64,000 bases of DNA from an uncultured Mailhella sp. (GTDB lineage Bacteria > Desulfobacterota > Desulfovibrionia > Desulfovibrionales > Desulfovibrionaceae), in contig CAJTRG010000008.1 of the NCBI GenBank assembly GCA_910578585.1, forward strand, positions 38,411 to 102,410. Direction: 5' to 3'. Made by a program: the position numbers and the translations under genes. Of this stretch, positions 15,883 to 23,875 are shown one piece after another (positions within the stretch are counted from its first letter, which is position 1; every line of letters begins with the position of its first letter). Below the pieces are notes generated by a model. It worked only from the letters and a program-made list of their open reading frames with translations. It had not been told where the DNA came from and searched no databases.

Positions 15883-17451
15883 TCAGTCTTGTTCTAAAGC
15901 CAATTTCGCTTGGTTTTCTTTGATATTTCTGAAAAAATGTTCCAAGATACTGTTGGAAACAAGCATGCCGTTGCGGGTGAAATAGACATAGCCATTCTTT
16001 ATGCGCATAAGATTGTTTTTATCTAAAAGATGCAGCAGGTTTTTGTGTTCTCTGAGGAAATTTCTTTGGCTGAGTTCATTATATTCCTCAACATTGAGTC
16101 CCTTGGCCGTGCGCAGGCGGAGCATCACCAGCTCGCAAATCTGCTCTGTTTTGGATAAATATTCTGTGGTGTAATTGTGTGCGCCTGTGTACTTCTCATT
16201 ATGGACTTGTGCGTTGATATCGTTGGCAAAACATGTGGAAATATCCACAGCCCAATCCTCTAAATTTGCGCTGTGGGTTCGGCGGGCAGTGCCCACTGTG
16301 CTGGCGGCAGAAGGGCCAACCCCCAGATAATCATTGCCCAGCCAGTAGCCTAAATTATGCTGGCATTGATAGCCCATTTTTGCATAATTGGAAATCTCAT
16401 ACTGCATATAACCTGCTTCTTCGAGCATGGATGAGGCAGTTTTATACATTTGTGCCTGTTCCTGCTCGCCGGCAAGTTTGAGTTTGCCTTCCTTGTCCAG
16501 CAAATCAAAATAACTGCCTTCTTCAATACTCAGCCCGTAAGCAGAAATATGTTCAGGGGAAAGGTTAATGGCTTCCCTTAAATCATCCAGCCAGGTGCGT
16601 AAACGCTGTTCTGGAATAGCCCAAATAAAATCGAGGCTGATATTGGGAAATCCGGCTGAACGCAGGGCATGATACGCCTTTTGCGCATCATGGCTGGTAT
16701 GAGGGCGTCCCAGTATTTTGAGATACTTATCGTTTAAAGACTGCACGCCCAAAGAAACGCGGTTAAAGCCCATTTTCCTGTAGGCAACAGCTTTGATATT
16801 ACTTATGCTGTCGGGATTGGCTTCCAAAGAAATTTCACAGTCTTCCAAAACAGAAAAATTTCCAATAATGAAAAATAAAATATCTTCCATATCTTTAATA
16901 GGTATAAAAGAGGGCGTGCCGCCGCCAAAGAAAATGCTGGTAATAGGCTTGTCTTTGTAATACTGGGCGAGGATAGAAAGTTCTTTCAAAAGCGTTGTTT
17001 TCCAAAGATGAAATTCTGGACTTTGTTTTAAAGGATGTTCTTCCAGAAAATTAAAACAAAATTCCTTGGGCAGTTTTAAGCGTTTAGCTTTTTTAGCCTG
17101 AAATTTTTGCGGTGAAAATTCACTAATGCCAAATTTTGCCCGCAGACTGTCCGCCTGTTCTTTGGATAAAAAAGCATCAGCCAGGCTGAGACTTGGTTTA
17201 GTTTTATCTAAGATTATTTGCGGGGATTTTTCCTGCTTTTTGCCAGTTAAAAACGAAGAAAGAGACTGCACATTTTGTGTCTTTTGCGGAATAACTTCTT
17301 CTATTCCTTCATAAATATTGACCGATGTTTTAATTTGTTCGAGCTTTGGGCAAAAATTTTCTAAAATTTTTAGACTCGCTGCCGGCAGGGAATAAAAGGC
17401 GCAATAGTGACATTTTTTGACACAAAAAGGAACATGGATATAAAGCTGCAT
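15883..17451 (-). CDS. HemW-like radical SAM protein with a large insertion
   Basis: The protein is 522 residues from the ATG at 17451. MQLYIHVPFCVKKCHYCAFYS holds the radical-SAM cluster Cys10-x3-Cys14-x2-Cys17, and GGGTPS at about 177-182 together with ISLEANPDS, GFNRVSLGVQSLNDKYLKILGR and the C-terminal HemW domain fit the coproporphyrinogen-oxidase-like HemW family, thought to insert or carry heme. HemW proteins are usually near 380 residues. Here about 115 extra, Lys/Ser/Gln-rich residues (about 25-140) lie between the iron-sulfur motif and GGGTP. An in-frame TTG at 17466 is an alternative start. Confidence 0.8.
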   Translation of the reverse strand: MQLYIHVPFCVKKCHYCAFYSLPAASLKILENFCPKLEQIKTSVNIYEGIEEVIPQKTQNVQSLSSFLTGKKQEKSPQIILDKTKPSLSLADAFLSKEQADSLRAKFGISEFSPQKFQAKKAKRLKLPKEFCFNFLEEHPLKQSPEFHLWKTTLLKELSILAQYYKDKPITSIFFGGGTPSFIPIKDMEDILFFIIGNFSVLEDCEISLEANPDSISNIKAVAYRKMGFNRVSLGVQSLNDKYLKILGRPHTSHDAQKAYHALRSAGFPNISLDFIWAIPEQRLRTWLDDLREAINLSPEHISAYGLSIEEGSYFDLLDKEGKLKLAGEQEQAQMYKTASSMLEEAGYMQYEISNYAKMGYQCQHNLGYWLGNDYLGVGPSAASTVGTARRTHSANLEDWAVDISTCFANDINAQVHNEKYTGAHNYTTEYLSKTEQICELVMLRLRTAKGLNVEEYNELSQRNFLREHKNLLHLLDKNNLMRIKNGYVYFTRNGMLVSNSILEHFFRNIKENQAKLALEQD

Positions 17452-17538
17452 ATATTTTTTTCTCAAAGTGGATTAAAAAAAGTTAAATAGATTTTAATAA
17501 TTAAAGCAAGAAAAAAATTAAATTTTTTAAAAAAAATA

Positions 17539-17567
17539 TTGACAGGACAACAAAAAATAGATAAATA
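17539..17567 (+). promoter_or_regulatory. Promoter of the ribosomal-protein cluster
   Basis: A perfect TTGACA (17539-17544), 17-nt spacer and TAAATA (17562-17567) lie in an AT-rich tract. The implied start near 17574 gives a leader of about 550 nt before rpsJ. Confidence 0.65.
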
Positions 17568-17923
17568 TTTTTTCTCACCTCTTCTTGAGGCAATCTCTGG
17601 ACAGCAGAGAAGGGCAAGTTGAGCTTGTCCTAATGTGTTTTCAACTCATTGAAAACGTTTGACATTTACAGGCGTCACCATGCCGGTATTGTCAACCGTA
17701 TAAACATAAAATCAACGTATGATTTTATGTTGAAAGGTTATCCAACAAGCAAAAAGGCTTGTGCATGCGTGATCCCTGTGGGACCACCTATCTAATTACG
17801 AAATAAATTCGTATCAGACAGGATTGGCAAACCCGGGTCGGCTATAATTTTTATGATATTATTTTCGTTGCGAAACGGGTGAGACCAATTCTCTCATAAG
17901 TCTAGCAAAATCATAAAAAAGTC

Positions 17924-17950
17924 GCCCTATGTGACAGCATGAGGGTTTTT
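17924..17950 (+). terminator. Terminator-like hairpin inside the S10 leader (upstream)
   Basis: CCCTATG pairs with CATGAGGG (one bulged G) around TGACAG, followed by TTTTT. Its place 170 nt before rpsJ argues for attenuation rather than constitutive termination. Confidence 0.5.
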
Positions 17951-17981
17951 GTCGTTGTCTGATAACAAGGTGTATGGAATG

Positions 17982-18022
17982 AGAAGTAAGCATTTCCTGA
18001 GTTTCTTGTTTACTTCTTTTTT
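17982..18022 (+). terminator. Terminator-like hairpin inside the S10 leader (downstream)
   Basis: AGAAGTAA (17982-17989) pairs perfectly with TTACTTCT (18010-18017) across a 20-nt loop, followed by T residues to 18022. The upstream GGAATG can instead pair with CATTTCC in the loop, which would exclude the terminator stem, as in an attenuator switch. Confidence 0.5.
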
Positions 18023-18123
18023 GTAAGGTCAATACATGTTGACCGACCGTCCAAGGACGGTGAATACTCCGAAAGAAATTTTCAGTATCTTTCGGAGCGA
18101 ATTGCCTAAAATGGAGATTCGCA

Positions 18124-18441
18124 ATGACAACAGTTGGCAGTGATCGTATCCGTATTAAGCTTAAGGCTTACGATTATCGCATCCTGGATAAGGCTGTAGC
18201 GGAAATCGTGGATACAGCGCGTAATACAGGCGCTGGGGTAGCAGGACCAATTCCTTTGCCCACAAATGTACATAAATACACGGTTAACCGCTCTGTACAC
18301 GTTGATAAGAAATCACGTGAACAGTTTGAAATGAGAGTTCATAAACGTCTTATGGATATCCTCGACCCCACGCAACAGACCGTGGACGCTCTTGGTAAAC
18401 TTTCTTTACCAGCTGGCGTGGATGTGGAAATTAAGCTCTAG
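18124..18441 (+). CDS. rpsJ: 30S ribosomal protein S10
   Basis: The 105 residues, starting MTTVGSDRIRIKLKAYDYRILD, match S10 (about 102-105). VAGPIPLPT and HVDKKSREQFEMRVHKR are the family's conserved blocks. S10 binds the 30S head and doubles as NusE in transcription antitermination. It is the first gene of the S10 cluster, directly behind the long leader, with AAAATGGAG upstream. Confidence 0.98.
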   Translation: MTTVGSDRIRIKLKAYDYRILDKAVAEIVDTARNTGAGVAGPIPLPTNVHKYTVNRSVHVDKKSREQFEMRVHKRLMDILDPTQQTVDALGKLSLPAGVDVEIKL

Positions 18442-18452
18442 TGAGGGGCGTT

Positions 18453-19082
18453 ATGTCTGAGAAAATGGGAATATTAGGACGTAAATTGGGTATGACCCGT
18501 ATCTTTACCGGTGACGGTACTTCTGTACCTGTTACTGTAATTATGGCAGGTCCATGCCCTGTTACTCAAGTAAAGACGGCGGAAAAAGATGGGTATCATG
18601 CTCTTCAAATCGCCTTCGATGAAGCTAAGGAAAAGCATGTGTCTAAAGCCATGCAAGGGCATTTTGCCAAAGCTAACGCTAAAAACTATCGCACTGTTCG
18701 TGAACTTCGTTTGAACGAAGCAGCTACACAACAAGTTGGTGATGTTCTCACCCTCGATATGTTCAGCGCTGGTGATAAAATTAAAGTAACTGGAACAAGT
18801 GTTGGTAAAGGTTACCAAGGTGTTATGCGCCGTTGGAACTTTGCCGGTATCCACGACGGTCACGGTGACGAAAAAGTTCATCGTAACGCTGGTTCTATTG
18901 GTAACAACACTTTCCCTGGACACGTTTTCAAAGGTAAGAAAATGGCTGGTCAATGGGGTAACGAACAAGTAACCCAACAAGGCCTCACCATTGTGGAAGT
19001 ACGTCAAGAAGATGGTGTTATCCTCGTAAAAGGCGCAGTTCCCGGCCCTAAAAACGGTCTTGTATTCGTACGTAAGCAGTAG
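18453..19082 (+). CDS. rplC: 50S ribosomal protein L3
   Basis: The protein is 209 residues from the ATG at 18453, which has GAGGGG 5 nt upstream; a GTG at 18441 in the same frame is rejected. GILGRKLGMTRIF at the N terminus and the central GTSVGKGYQGVMRRWNFAG with HRNAGSIGNNTFPGHVFKGKKMAGQ are diagnostic. L3 is a primary 23S rRNA binder near the peptidyl-transferase centre. Confidence 0.98.
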   Translation: MSEKMGILGRKLGMTRIFTGDGTSVPVTVIMAGPCPVTQVKTAEKDGYHALQIAFDEAKEKHVSKAMQGHFAKANAKNYRTVRELRLNEAATQQVGDVLTLDMFSAGDKIKVTGTSVGKGYQGVMRRWNFAGIHDGHGDEKVHRNAGSIGNNTFPGHVFKGKKMAGQWGNEQVTQQGLTIVEVRQEDGVILVKGAVPGPKNGLVFVRKQ

Positions 19083-19095
19083 TTAGGAGATAATA

Positions 19096-19728
19096 ATGGC
19101 TACTTTAAAAGTTTACGATCAAATGAAACAAGAACAAGGTGAAATCACTCTTGCTCCTGAAGTATTTGAAGTAGAGGTACGCCCAGAGATTCTTAACTTG
19201 GTTGTTCGTGCTCATCGCGCTGCTTTACGTGCAGGTACTCATCAAGTTAAAACTCGTGCGTTTGTAAGTGGTGGTGGTAAAAAGCCTTTCAAACAAAAAG
19301 GCACAGGTAATGCTCGCCAAGGTAGCAATCGCTCACCTATTATGCGCGGCGGTGCAATTATCTTTGGACCACAACCTCGTGATTATAGTTTCAAAGTTAA
19401 TAAAAAAGTGCGTACTTTGGCTTTGCGCATGGCTTTATCTTCCCGTGTTGTTGACAACGACATCATGGTTGTTAAATCCATTGACCTGGCTGAAGCAAAA
19501 ACCAAAAACTTTGCTAAAGTTGCAAAAGATCTTGGTTTGACCAAAGCACTTGTGGTTACCCCTGGTGATGATATGCTTAAAGATAACACAGTAGCTTTAG
19601 CTGCTCGCAATATCCCAGGCATTACGGTGGTAACACCAGAAAAGGTGAATGTTTATGAAGTGCTCAATCATAAACAAGTTGTTCTTCTCGAAGGCAGCTT
19701 GTCACACCTTGAAGCACGTCTTAAATAG
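19096..19728 (+). CDS. rplD: 50S ribosomal protein L4
   Basis: The 210-residue protein contains the loop TRAFVSGGGKKPFKQKGTGNARQGSNRSP that lines the exit tunnel, and FGPQPRDYSFKVNKKVR. In E. coli L4 is the autogenous regulator of the S10 operon, which makes it a candidate ligand for the leader at 17574-18123, though this is not shown here. TTAGGAG precedes the ATG. Confidence 0.98.
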   Translation: MATLKVYDQMKQEQGEITLAPEVFEVEVRPEILNLVVRAHRAALRAGTHQVKTRAFVSGGGKKPFKQKGTGNARQGSNRSPIMRGGAIIFGPQPRDYSFKVNKKVRTLALRMALSSRVVDNDIMVVKSIDLAEAKTKNFAKVAKDLGLTKALVVTPGDDMLKDNTVALAARNIPGITVVTPEKVNVYEVLNHKQVVLLEGSLSHLEARLK

Positions 19729-19741
19729 CCTTGAGTGAGGA

Positions 19742-20038
19742 ATGAAAATGGATTATACCAAGATTCTTCTCCGCCCTGTGGTAACCGAAAAAGCATCCAT
19801 GCTCCGTGAAGGTGCAGAACAAATTGCTTTTTTTGTTGACCCAAAGGCAAATAAGATCGAAATCGGAAAAGCTGTTGAAGAAGCTTTTAAGGTTAAGGTC
19901 GAAAAAGTGAATGTGGTTACGGTCAAATCACGTGATCGTGTACGTGCTGGCCGTGTAAAAGGTCGTATTGCTGGCTATCGCAAAGCATACGTAACCCTTG
20001 CTAAAGGTGACAAAATCGAATTCTTCGAGGGAGTGTAA
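19742..20038 (+). CDS. rplW: 50S ribosomal protein L23
   Basis: The 98-residue protein MKMDYTKILLRPVVTEKAS carries the conserved RPVVTEK start and ends in KAYVTLAKGDKIEFFEGV. L23 forms the tunnel-exit docking site for trigger factor and SRP. A GTGAGG site precedes the ATG; the third codon is also ATG and could serve as the start. Confidence 0.97.
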   Translation: MKMDYTKILLRPVVTEKASMLREGAEQIAFFVDPKANKIEIGKAVEEAFKVKVEKVNVVTVKSRDRVRAGRVKGRIAGYRKAYVTLAKGDKIEFFEGV

Positions 20039-20041
20039 GAC

Positions 20042-20872
20042 ATGGCAGTTCGTAAATTAAAACCTACCTCTGCTGGTCGTCGTTTCCAAACTGTTTCTGA
20101 TTTTGCAGAAATTACAAGAAACACCCCAGAAAAGTCGCTCACTGAAGGTTTGACCAAGAAAAGTGGTCGTAATAATAACGGTCGTGTAACCAGCCGTCGC
20201 CGTGGCGGCGGTCACAAACGCTTGTACCGTATTATTGACTTCAAACGTAATAAAATGGACATTCCTGCAACGGTTGCCCATATTGAATATGATCCAAACC
20301 GTACAGCTCGTATTGCTCTTTTGCATTACGCTGACGGCGAAAAGCGTTACATTTTAGCACCTGTTGGCATCAAACAAGGTGACGCTGTTATTTCTGGTGA
20401 AAAAGCAGATATTAAACCAGGCAACGCTCTTCCAATGGCTCGTATTCCTGTAGGTACAAACCTGCATAATATCGAACTCAATCCTGGCCGCGGCGGTCAA
20501 ATGTGCCGTGCTGCCGGAACCTATGCTCAATTAGTTGCTAAAGAAGGTAAATATGCAACCTTGCGTTTGCCTTCAGGCGAAGTACGCCGTGTGCTTCTTT
20601 CCTGCATCGCTACTATCGGTCAAGTTGGCAACGTGCAGCATGAAAATATTAACCTTGGCAAAGCAGGTCGTAACCGCTGGTTATCCCGCCGTCCAAAGGT
20701 TCGTGGTGTTGCAATGAACCCTGTTGACCACCCATTAGGTGGTGGTGAAGGCCGCAGCTCAGGTGGTCGTCATCCTGTAACTCCCTGGGGTATTCCAACC
20801 AAGGGTTACAAGACTCGTGATCCTAAGAAGCCTTCTAACCGTCTTATTGTAAAACGCCGCGGTACGAAGTAA
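20042..20872 (+). CDS. rplB: 50S ribosomal protein L2
   Basis: The 276-residue protein has the classic L2 core GRNNNGRVTSRRRGGGHKRLYRIIDFKRNK and the C-terminal PVDHPLGGGEGRSSGGRHPVTPWG block with the conserved histidine region implicated in peptidyl transfer. It starts 4 nt after rplW. Confidence 0.98.
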   Translation: MAVRKLKPTSAGRRFQTVSDFAEITRNTPEKSLTEGLTKKSGRNNNGRVTSRRRGGGHKRLYRIIDFKRNKMDIPATVAHIEYDPNRTARIALLHYADGEKRYILAPVGIKQGDAVISGEKADIKPGNALPMARIPVGTNLHNIELNPGRGGQMCRAAGTYAQLVAKEGKYATLRLPSGEVRRVLLSCIATIGQVGNVQHENINLGKAGRNRWLSRRPKVRGVAMNPVDHPLGGGEGRSSGGRHPVTPWGIPTKGYKTRDPKKPSNRLIVKRRGTK

Positions 20873-20887
20873 GAGGAGCCGATCATT

Positions 20888-21169
20888 ATGCCTAGATCAT
20901 TAAAAAAAGGGCCATTTGTTGACGGCCACCTCATGAAGAAAGTAGAAGTATCAGCTGGTGCTGGTGACCGTAAGGTTATCAAAACCTGGTCTCGTCGTTC
21001 TACCATTCTTCCAGAAATGGTTGGCCTTACCTTTGCCGTACATAACGGTAAAAAATTTATTCCAGTTTTTGTTACAGAAAACATGGTAGGTCACAAGCTT
21101 GGTGAATTTGCTCCAACTCGTACTTATTATGGTCACGCTGCTGACAAAAAAACTAAAGCAAAAAAATAG
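20888..21169 (+). CDS. rpsS: 30S ribosomal protein S19
   Basis: The 93-residue MPRSLKKGPFVDGHLMKK start and TWSRRSTILPEMVG, HNGKKFIPVFVTENMVGHKLGEFAPTR blocks identify S19, a 30S head protein that contacts S13. AGAGGAG precedes the ATG. Confidence 0.98.
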   Translation: MPRSLKKGPFVDGHLMKKVEVSAGAGDRKVIKTWSRRSTILPEMVGLTFAVHNGKKFIPVFVTENMVGHKLGEFAPTRTYYGHAADKKTKAKK

Positions 21170-21181
21170 CGGGTAACGTAC

Positions 21182-21517
21182 ATGGAATCTAAAGCAATCG
21201 CAAAATATCAACGCGTATCTCCTCGTAAGACCCGTCTCGTTGCTCAAAACGTAAAGGGCTTACCAGTTGAAGACGCATTGAACATGCTTAAATTCACGCC
21301 TAATAAACCAGCTGGTGTTTTATATGGTGTAGTTCGTTCAGCGTTGGCTAATGCAACTCAATCCAATATCGACGTTGACTCAATGATCGTAAAAGACGTT
21401 ATTGTTAACGAAGGTCCTACCTGGAAACGTTTCATGCCACGCTCACAGGGTCGTGCAATGCATATTCGCAAACGCACAAGCCATATCACCGTAATTCTCG
21501 CGGAAGGACAGGAGTAA
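21182..21517 (+). CDS. rplV: 50S ribosomal protein L22
   Basis: The 111-residue protein has YQRVSPRKTRLVAQNVKG near the N terminus and the tunnel-loop ending GPTWKRFMPRSQGRAMHIRKRTSHITVIL. L22 lines the exit tunnel together with L4, the site of macrolide resistance changes in other bacteria; no unusual loop length is evident. Confidence 0.97.
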   Translation: MESKAIAKYQRVSPRKTRLVAQNVKGLPVEDALNMLKFTPNKPAGVLYGVVRSALANATQSNIDVDSMIVKDVIVNEGPTWKRFMPRSQGRAMHIRKRTSHITVILAEGQE

Positions 21518-21521
21518 GGCT

Positions 21522-22163
21522 ATGGGTCAAAAAGTACATCCTTACGGCTTCCGGCTCGGATATAATAAAAACTGGCTTTCTCGCTGGTACAGTAAAAAAG
21601 ATTATGCTTCCTTTGTTTTCGAAGATAACAAAATTCGTAAACATGTGAAGAAACTTCTTTACCCAGCTGGAATTTCCAAAGTTGAGATCGAACGCTTCGG
21701 CGATAAAATTCGTCTTATTCTTTCAACAGCTCGTCCTGGTATCATCATCGGACGTAAAGGTGCTGAAATTGAAAAACTCCGCGGCGATCTCAAGAAAAAA
21801 TTCGGCCGTGAATTTGCACTTGAAGTTAATGAAATTCGTCGCCCCGAAATCGACGCTCAATTAGTAGCAGAAGCTATTGGCGCTCAACTCGAACGCCGTG
21901 TAGCTTTCAGACGTGCTATGAAACGTACTGTTGCTATGGCTCGCAAATTCGGAGCTGAAGGTATCAAAGTTACAGCCGGCGGACGTTTGGCAGGTGCAGA
22001 AATTGCACGTTCCGAATGGTATCGTGAAGGCCGAGTACCTTTGCAAACCCTTCGTGCAGACATTGATTACGGATTTTCCGAAGCTAGCACCACCTATGGT
22101 ATCATCGGTATCAAAGTGTGGATCTACAAAGGTGAAATCCTTGATAAAGAGGTGGAACAATAA
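21522..22163 (+). CDS. rpsC: 30S ribosomal protein S3
   Basis: The 213-residue protein starts MGQKVHPYGFRLGYNKNW and has the KH motif RPGIIIGRKGAEIEKL and the C-terminal domain GGRLAGAEIARSEWYREGRVPLQTLRADIDYG. S3 forms the mRNA entry pore with S4 and S5. The stop overlaps the rplP start. Confidence 0.98.
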   Translation: MGQKVHPYGFRLGYNKNWLSRWYSKKDYASFVFEDNKIRKHVKKLLYPAGISKVEIERFGDKIRLILSTARPGIIIGRKGAEIEKLRGDLKKKFGREFALEVNEIRRPEIDAQLVAEAIGAQLERRVAFRRAMKRTVAMARKFGAEGIKVTAGGRLAGAEIARSEWYREGRVPLQTLRADIDYGFSEASTTYGIIGIKVWIYKGEILDKEVEQ

Positions 22164-22579
22164 TGCTTGCGCCTAAAAGAATTAAATTCCGTAAATGGCA
22201 AAAAGGCCGTTTACGTGGTCCTGCTACTCGTGGTGCTACCATAGCTTTTGGTGACATTGGTTTGAAAGCTGTGGAACATGGCAAGCTCTCCAGCCAACAA
22301 ATTGAAGCGGCTCGTATCGCTATGATGCGTCATATTCGCCGTGGTGGTAAAGTTTGGATTCGTGTGTTCCCCGATCATCCTGTTACTGCAAAGCCTCTTG
22401 AAACTCGTCAAGGCAGCGGTAAAGGTGCACCAGTGGGCTGGTGTGCTCCTGTAAAACCAGGTCGTGTTCTTTACGAAATCAAGGGAGTTGAACTTGAACT
22501 TGCAAAAACAGCTTTGCTTCGTGCTTCTCATAAGCTTCCAATCAAGACTGTTATTGTAACGAGAGAAGGGGCTTTCTAA
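22163..22579 (+). CDS. rplP: 50S ribosomal protein L16
   Basis: The 138-residue protein begins MLAPKRIKFRKWQKGRLRG and contains GKVWIRVFPDHPVTAKPLETRQGSGKGAPVGW, the L16 signature. L16 organises the A-site tRNA region of the 50S subunit. It overlaps rpsC by one base (TAATG). Confidence 0.98.
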   Translation: MLAPKRIKFRKWQKGRLRGPATRGATIAFGDIGLKAVEHGKLSSQQIEAARIAMMRHIRRGGKVWIRVFPDHPVTAKPLETRQGSGKGAPVGWCAPVKPGRVLYEIKGVELELAKTALLRASHKLPIKTVIVTREGAF

Positions 22580-22580
22580 T

Positions 22581-22775
22581 ATGAAGATGACTGAAATTCG
22601 TGAATTGAGCGAAAAAGACTTGAAAGATAAATTGACTTCTCTTCGTCAAGATCTTTTCAATCTTCGTTTTCAACATGCAACCGCACAGCTTGAAAAAACT
22701 GCCTCAATTCCTGCCACTAAAAAAGATATTGCCCGTGTTTTGACAGTTATGTCAGAAAAAGGCATTAAGGCATAG
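22581..22775 (+). CDS. rpmC: 50S ribosomal protein L29
   Basis: A 64-residue helical protein with ELSEKDLKDKLTSLRQDLFNLRFQHATAQLEKTASI and KKDIARVLTVMSEK, as in L29. It helps form the tunnel exit next to L23. It starts 1 nt after the rplP stop. Confidence 0.96.
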   Translation: MKMTEIRELSEKDLKDKLTSLRQDLFNLRFQHATAQLEKTASIPATKKDIARVLTVMSEKGIKA

Positions 22776-22783
22776 GAGCGTAT

Positions 22784-23050
22784 ATGAATAGCGCAATTGA
22801 ACAGCGCAAGGGCAGAACGCTCGTAGGTATCGTGATAAGCGATAAGAGCGACAAAACCATTGTTGTGCGTGTAGAAACGTTGGTAAAACATCCACGTTTG
22901 GGTAAATATGTACGTCGTCGTAAAAAATGTACTGCACATGACCCAATGAATGAATGTGGTATCGGCGATAAAGTTAAAATTGTTGAATACAGACCAATGA
23001 GCCGCAATAAACGCTGGCACTTAGTGTCTGTGCTTGAAAAAGCTATCTAA
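22784..23050 (+). CDS. rpsQ: 30S ribosomal protein S17
   Basis: The 88-residue OB-fold protein has LVGIVISDKSDKTIVVRVET and HPRLGKYVRRRKKCTAHDP with GDKVKIVEYRPMSRNKRWHLV, typical S17 blocks. It binds 16S helix 11 early in assembly. It ends the S10 part of the cluster; a large hairpin follows. Confidence 0.97.
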   Translation: MNSAIEQRKGRTLVGIVISDKSDKTIVVRVETLVKHPRLGKYVRRRKKCTAHDPMNECGIGDKVKIVEYRPMSRNKRWHLVSVLEKAI

Positions 23051-23051
23051 G

Positions 23052-23133
23052 CCTAAAAAATGTTTTTTTCACGCATATTTTTGCTTTTCTTTTTTCAAGA
23101 ATTAGCATAGTATGCGTGAAGAAAAATTTTAGG
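23052..23133 (+). promoter_or_regulatory. Long hairpin between rpsQ and rplN
   Basis: CCTAAAA (from 23052) pairs with TTTTAGG (to 23133), a T run pairs with GAAGAAAAA, and the core TTCACGCATA (23068-23077) pairs perfectly with TATGCGTGAA (23111-23120). A further TGCT/AGCA pair lies inside. Only about 25 nt separate it from the rplN ATG. It could be an mRNA-processing site, a partial attenuator or a regulatory protein site dividing the S10 and spc parts of the cluster. Confidence 0.6.
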
Positions 23134-23159
23134 ATTGATTTTTTTAAGAGGAATAAGCC

Positions 23160-23528
23160 ATGATTCAAAATGAATCTCGACTTCAAGTGGCGGACAATTC
23201 CGGTGCCAAGGAAGTGGCTTGTATTAAAGTTCTCGGTGGTTCCCACCGTCGCTATGCTACAGTAGGTGACATCATTATGGTGTCTGTAAAAGACGCTATG
23301 CCACATGCTAAAGTGAAAAAAGGCGATGTAATGCAAGCAGTTATCGTTCGTACCGCTAAAGAAGTTCGCCGTACAGATGGTTCCTATATCAAATTCGACA
23401 CCAACGCAGCCGTGCTTCTTACCAAGCAGGGTGAACCAGTAGGTACACGTATTTTCGGACCTGTAGCACGTGAACTTCGTGCTATGAACTTTATGAAAAT
23501 TGTGTCCCTTGCGCCTGAAGTGTTGTAG
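23160..23528 (+). CDS. rplN: 50S ribosomal protein L14
   Basis: The 122-residue protein MIQNESRLQVADNSGAKEVACIKVLGG is a textbook L14, with GDIIMVSVKDAMPHAKVKKGDV and FGPVARELR. L14 sits at the subunit interface and is the usual first gene of the spc operon. TTAAGAGGA precedes the ATG. Confidence 0.98.
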   Translation: MIQNESRLQVADNSGAKEVACIKVLGGSHRRYATVGDIIMVSVKDAMPHAKVKKGDVMQAVIVRTAKEVRRTDGSYIKFDTNAAVLLTKQGEPVGTRIFGPVARELRAMNFMKIVSLAPEVL

Positions 23529-23540
23529 GAGCATTGTGTT

Positions 23541-23864
23541 ATGAATAAGTATCGTATTCGTAAAGGTGACGTAGTAAAAGTTATCGCAGGTAAAGACGCA
23601 GAAGTTGGCAAAGTAGGCAAGGTTTTAAAAATCTTGAAGAAATCCGACCGTGTATTGGTAGAAAAAGTTAACATGGCTAAACGCAATGTTAAACCTAATC
23701 CATACAAACGTGAACCTGGCGGTATTGTTGACAAAGAAATGCCAATTCATGTTTCAAACGTTATGGTAGTTTGCCAGTCTTGCCAAGCTCCAACCCGCGT
23801 TGGTTACAGAATGGAAAATGACAAAAAAGTTCGCTTCTGCAAGAAGTGTAACAAAACTCTTTAG
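23541..23864 (+). CDS. rplX: 50S ribosomal protein L24 with C-terminal zinc-ribbon-like motif
   Basis: The 107-residue protein has the KOW motif RKGDVVKVIAGKDAEVGKVGKV at its N terminus. The C terminus contains CQSC (about residues 77-80) and CKKC (about 101-104), a spaced CxxC pair that would bind zinc, found in many but not all bacterial L24 proteins. L24 starts 50S assembly. Confidence 0.97.
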   Translation: MNKYRIRKGDVVKVIAGKDAEVGKVGKVLKILKKSDRVLVEKVNMAKRNVKPNPYKREPGGIVDKEMPIHVSNVMVVCQSCQAPTRVGYRMENDKKVRFCKKCNKTL

Positions 23865-23875
23865 AGGGTGCTTTG

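Larger units (their letters stand above)
17574..18123 (+). promoter_or_regulatory. Long structured leader of the S10 operon, no gene
   Basis: I find no credible ORF in this 550-nt stretch, but many perfect or near-perfect hairpins: AGGGCAAG/CTTGTCCT, GTTTTCA/TGAAAAC, ACATAAAATCA/TGATTTTATGT, TACGAA/TTCGTA, a long-range TTTTTATGAT/ATCATAAAAA pair enclosing smaller stems, and just before rpsJ ACCGTC/GACGGT and CTCCGAAAGA/TCTTTCGGAG. Two structures look like terminators: 17924-17950 (CCCTATG/CATGAGGG then T5) and 17982-18022 (AGAAGTAA/TTACTTCT then T6). The density suggests an r-protein autoregulatory or attenuation leader. It does not match tmRNA, SRP RNA, RNase P RNA or the gamma-proteobacterial S10 leader that I can recall. 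Confidence 0.65.

Noticed and set aside
17574..18123. Possibility that the S10 leader is tmRNA, RNase P RNA, SRP RNA or a self-splicing intron
   Set aside because: None of the core sequences of these RNAs (for example the SRP GGAAGCAGCCA block or the RNase P GGAAAGTCCGGGC block) is present, and rpsJ directly follows.
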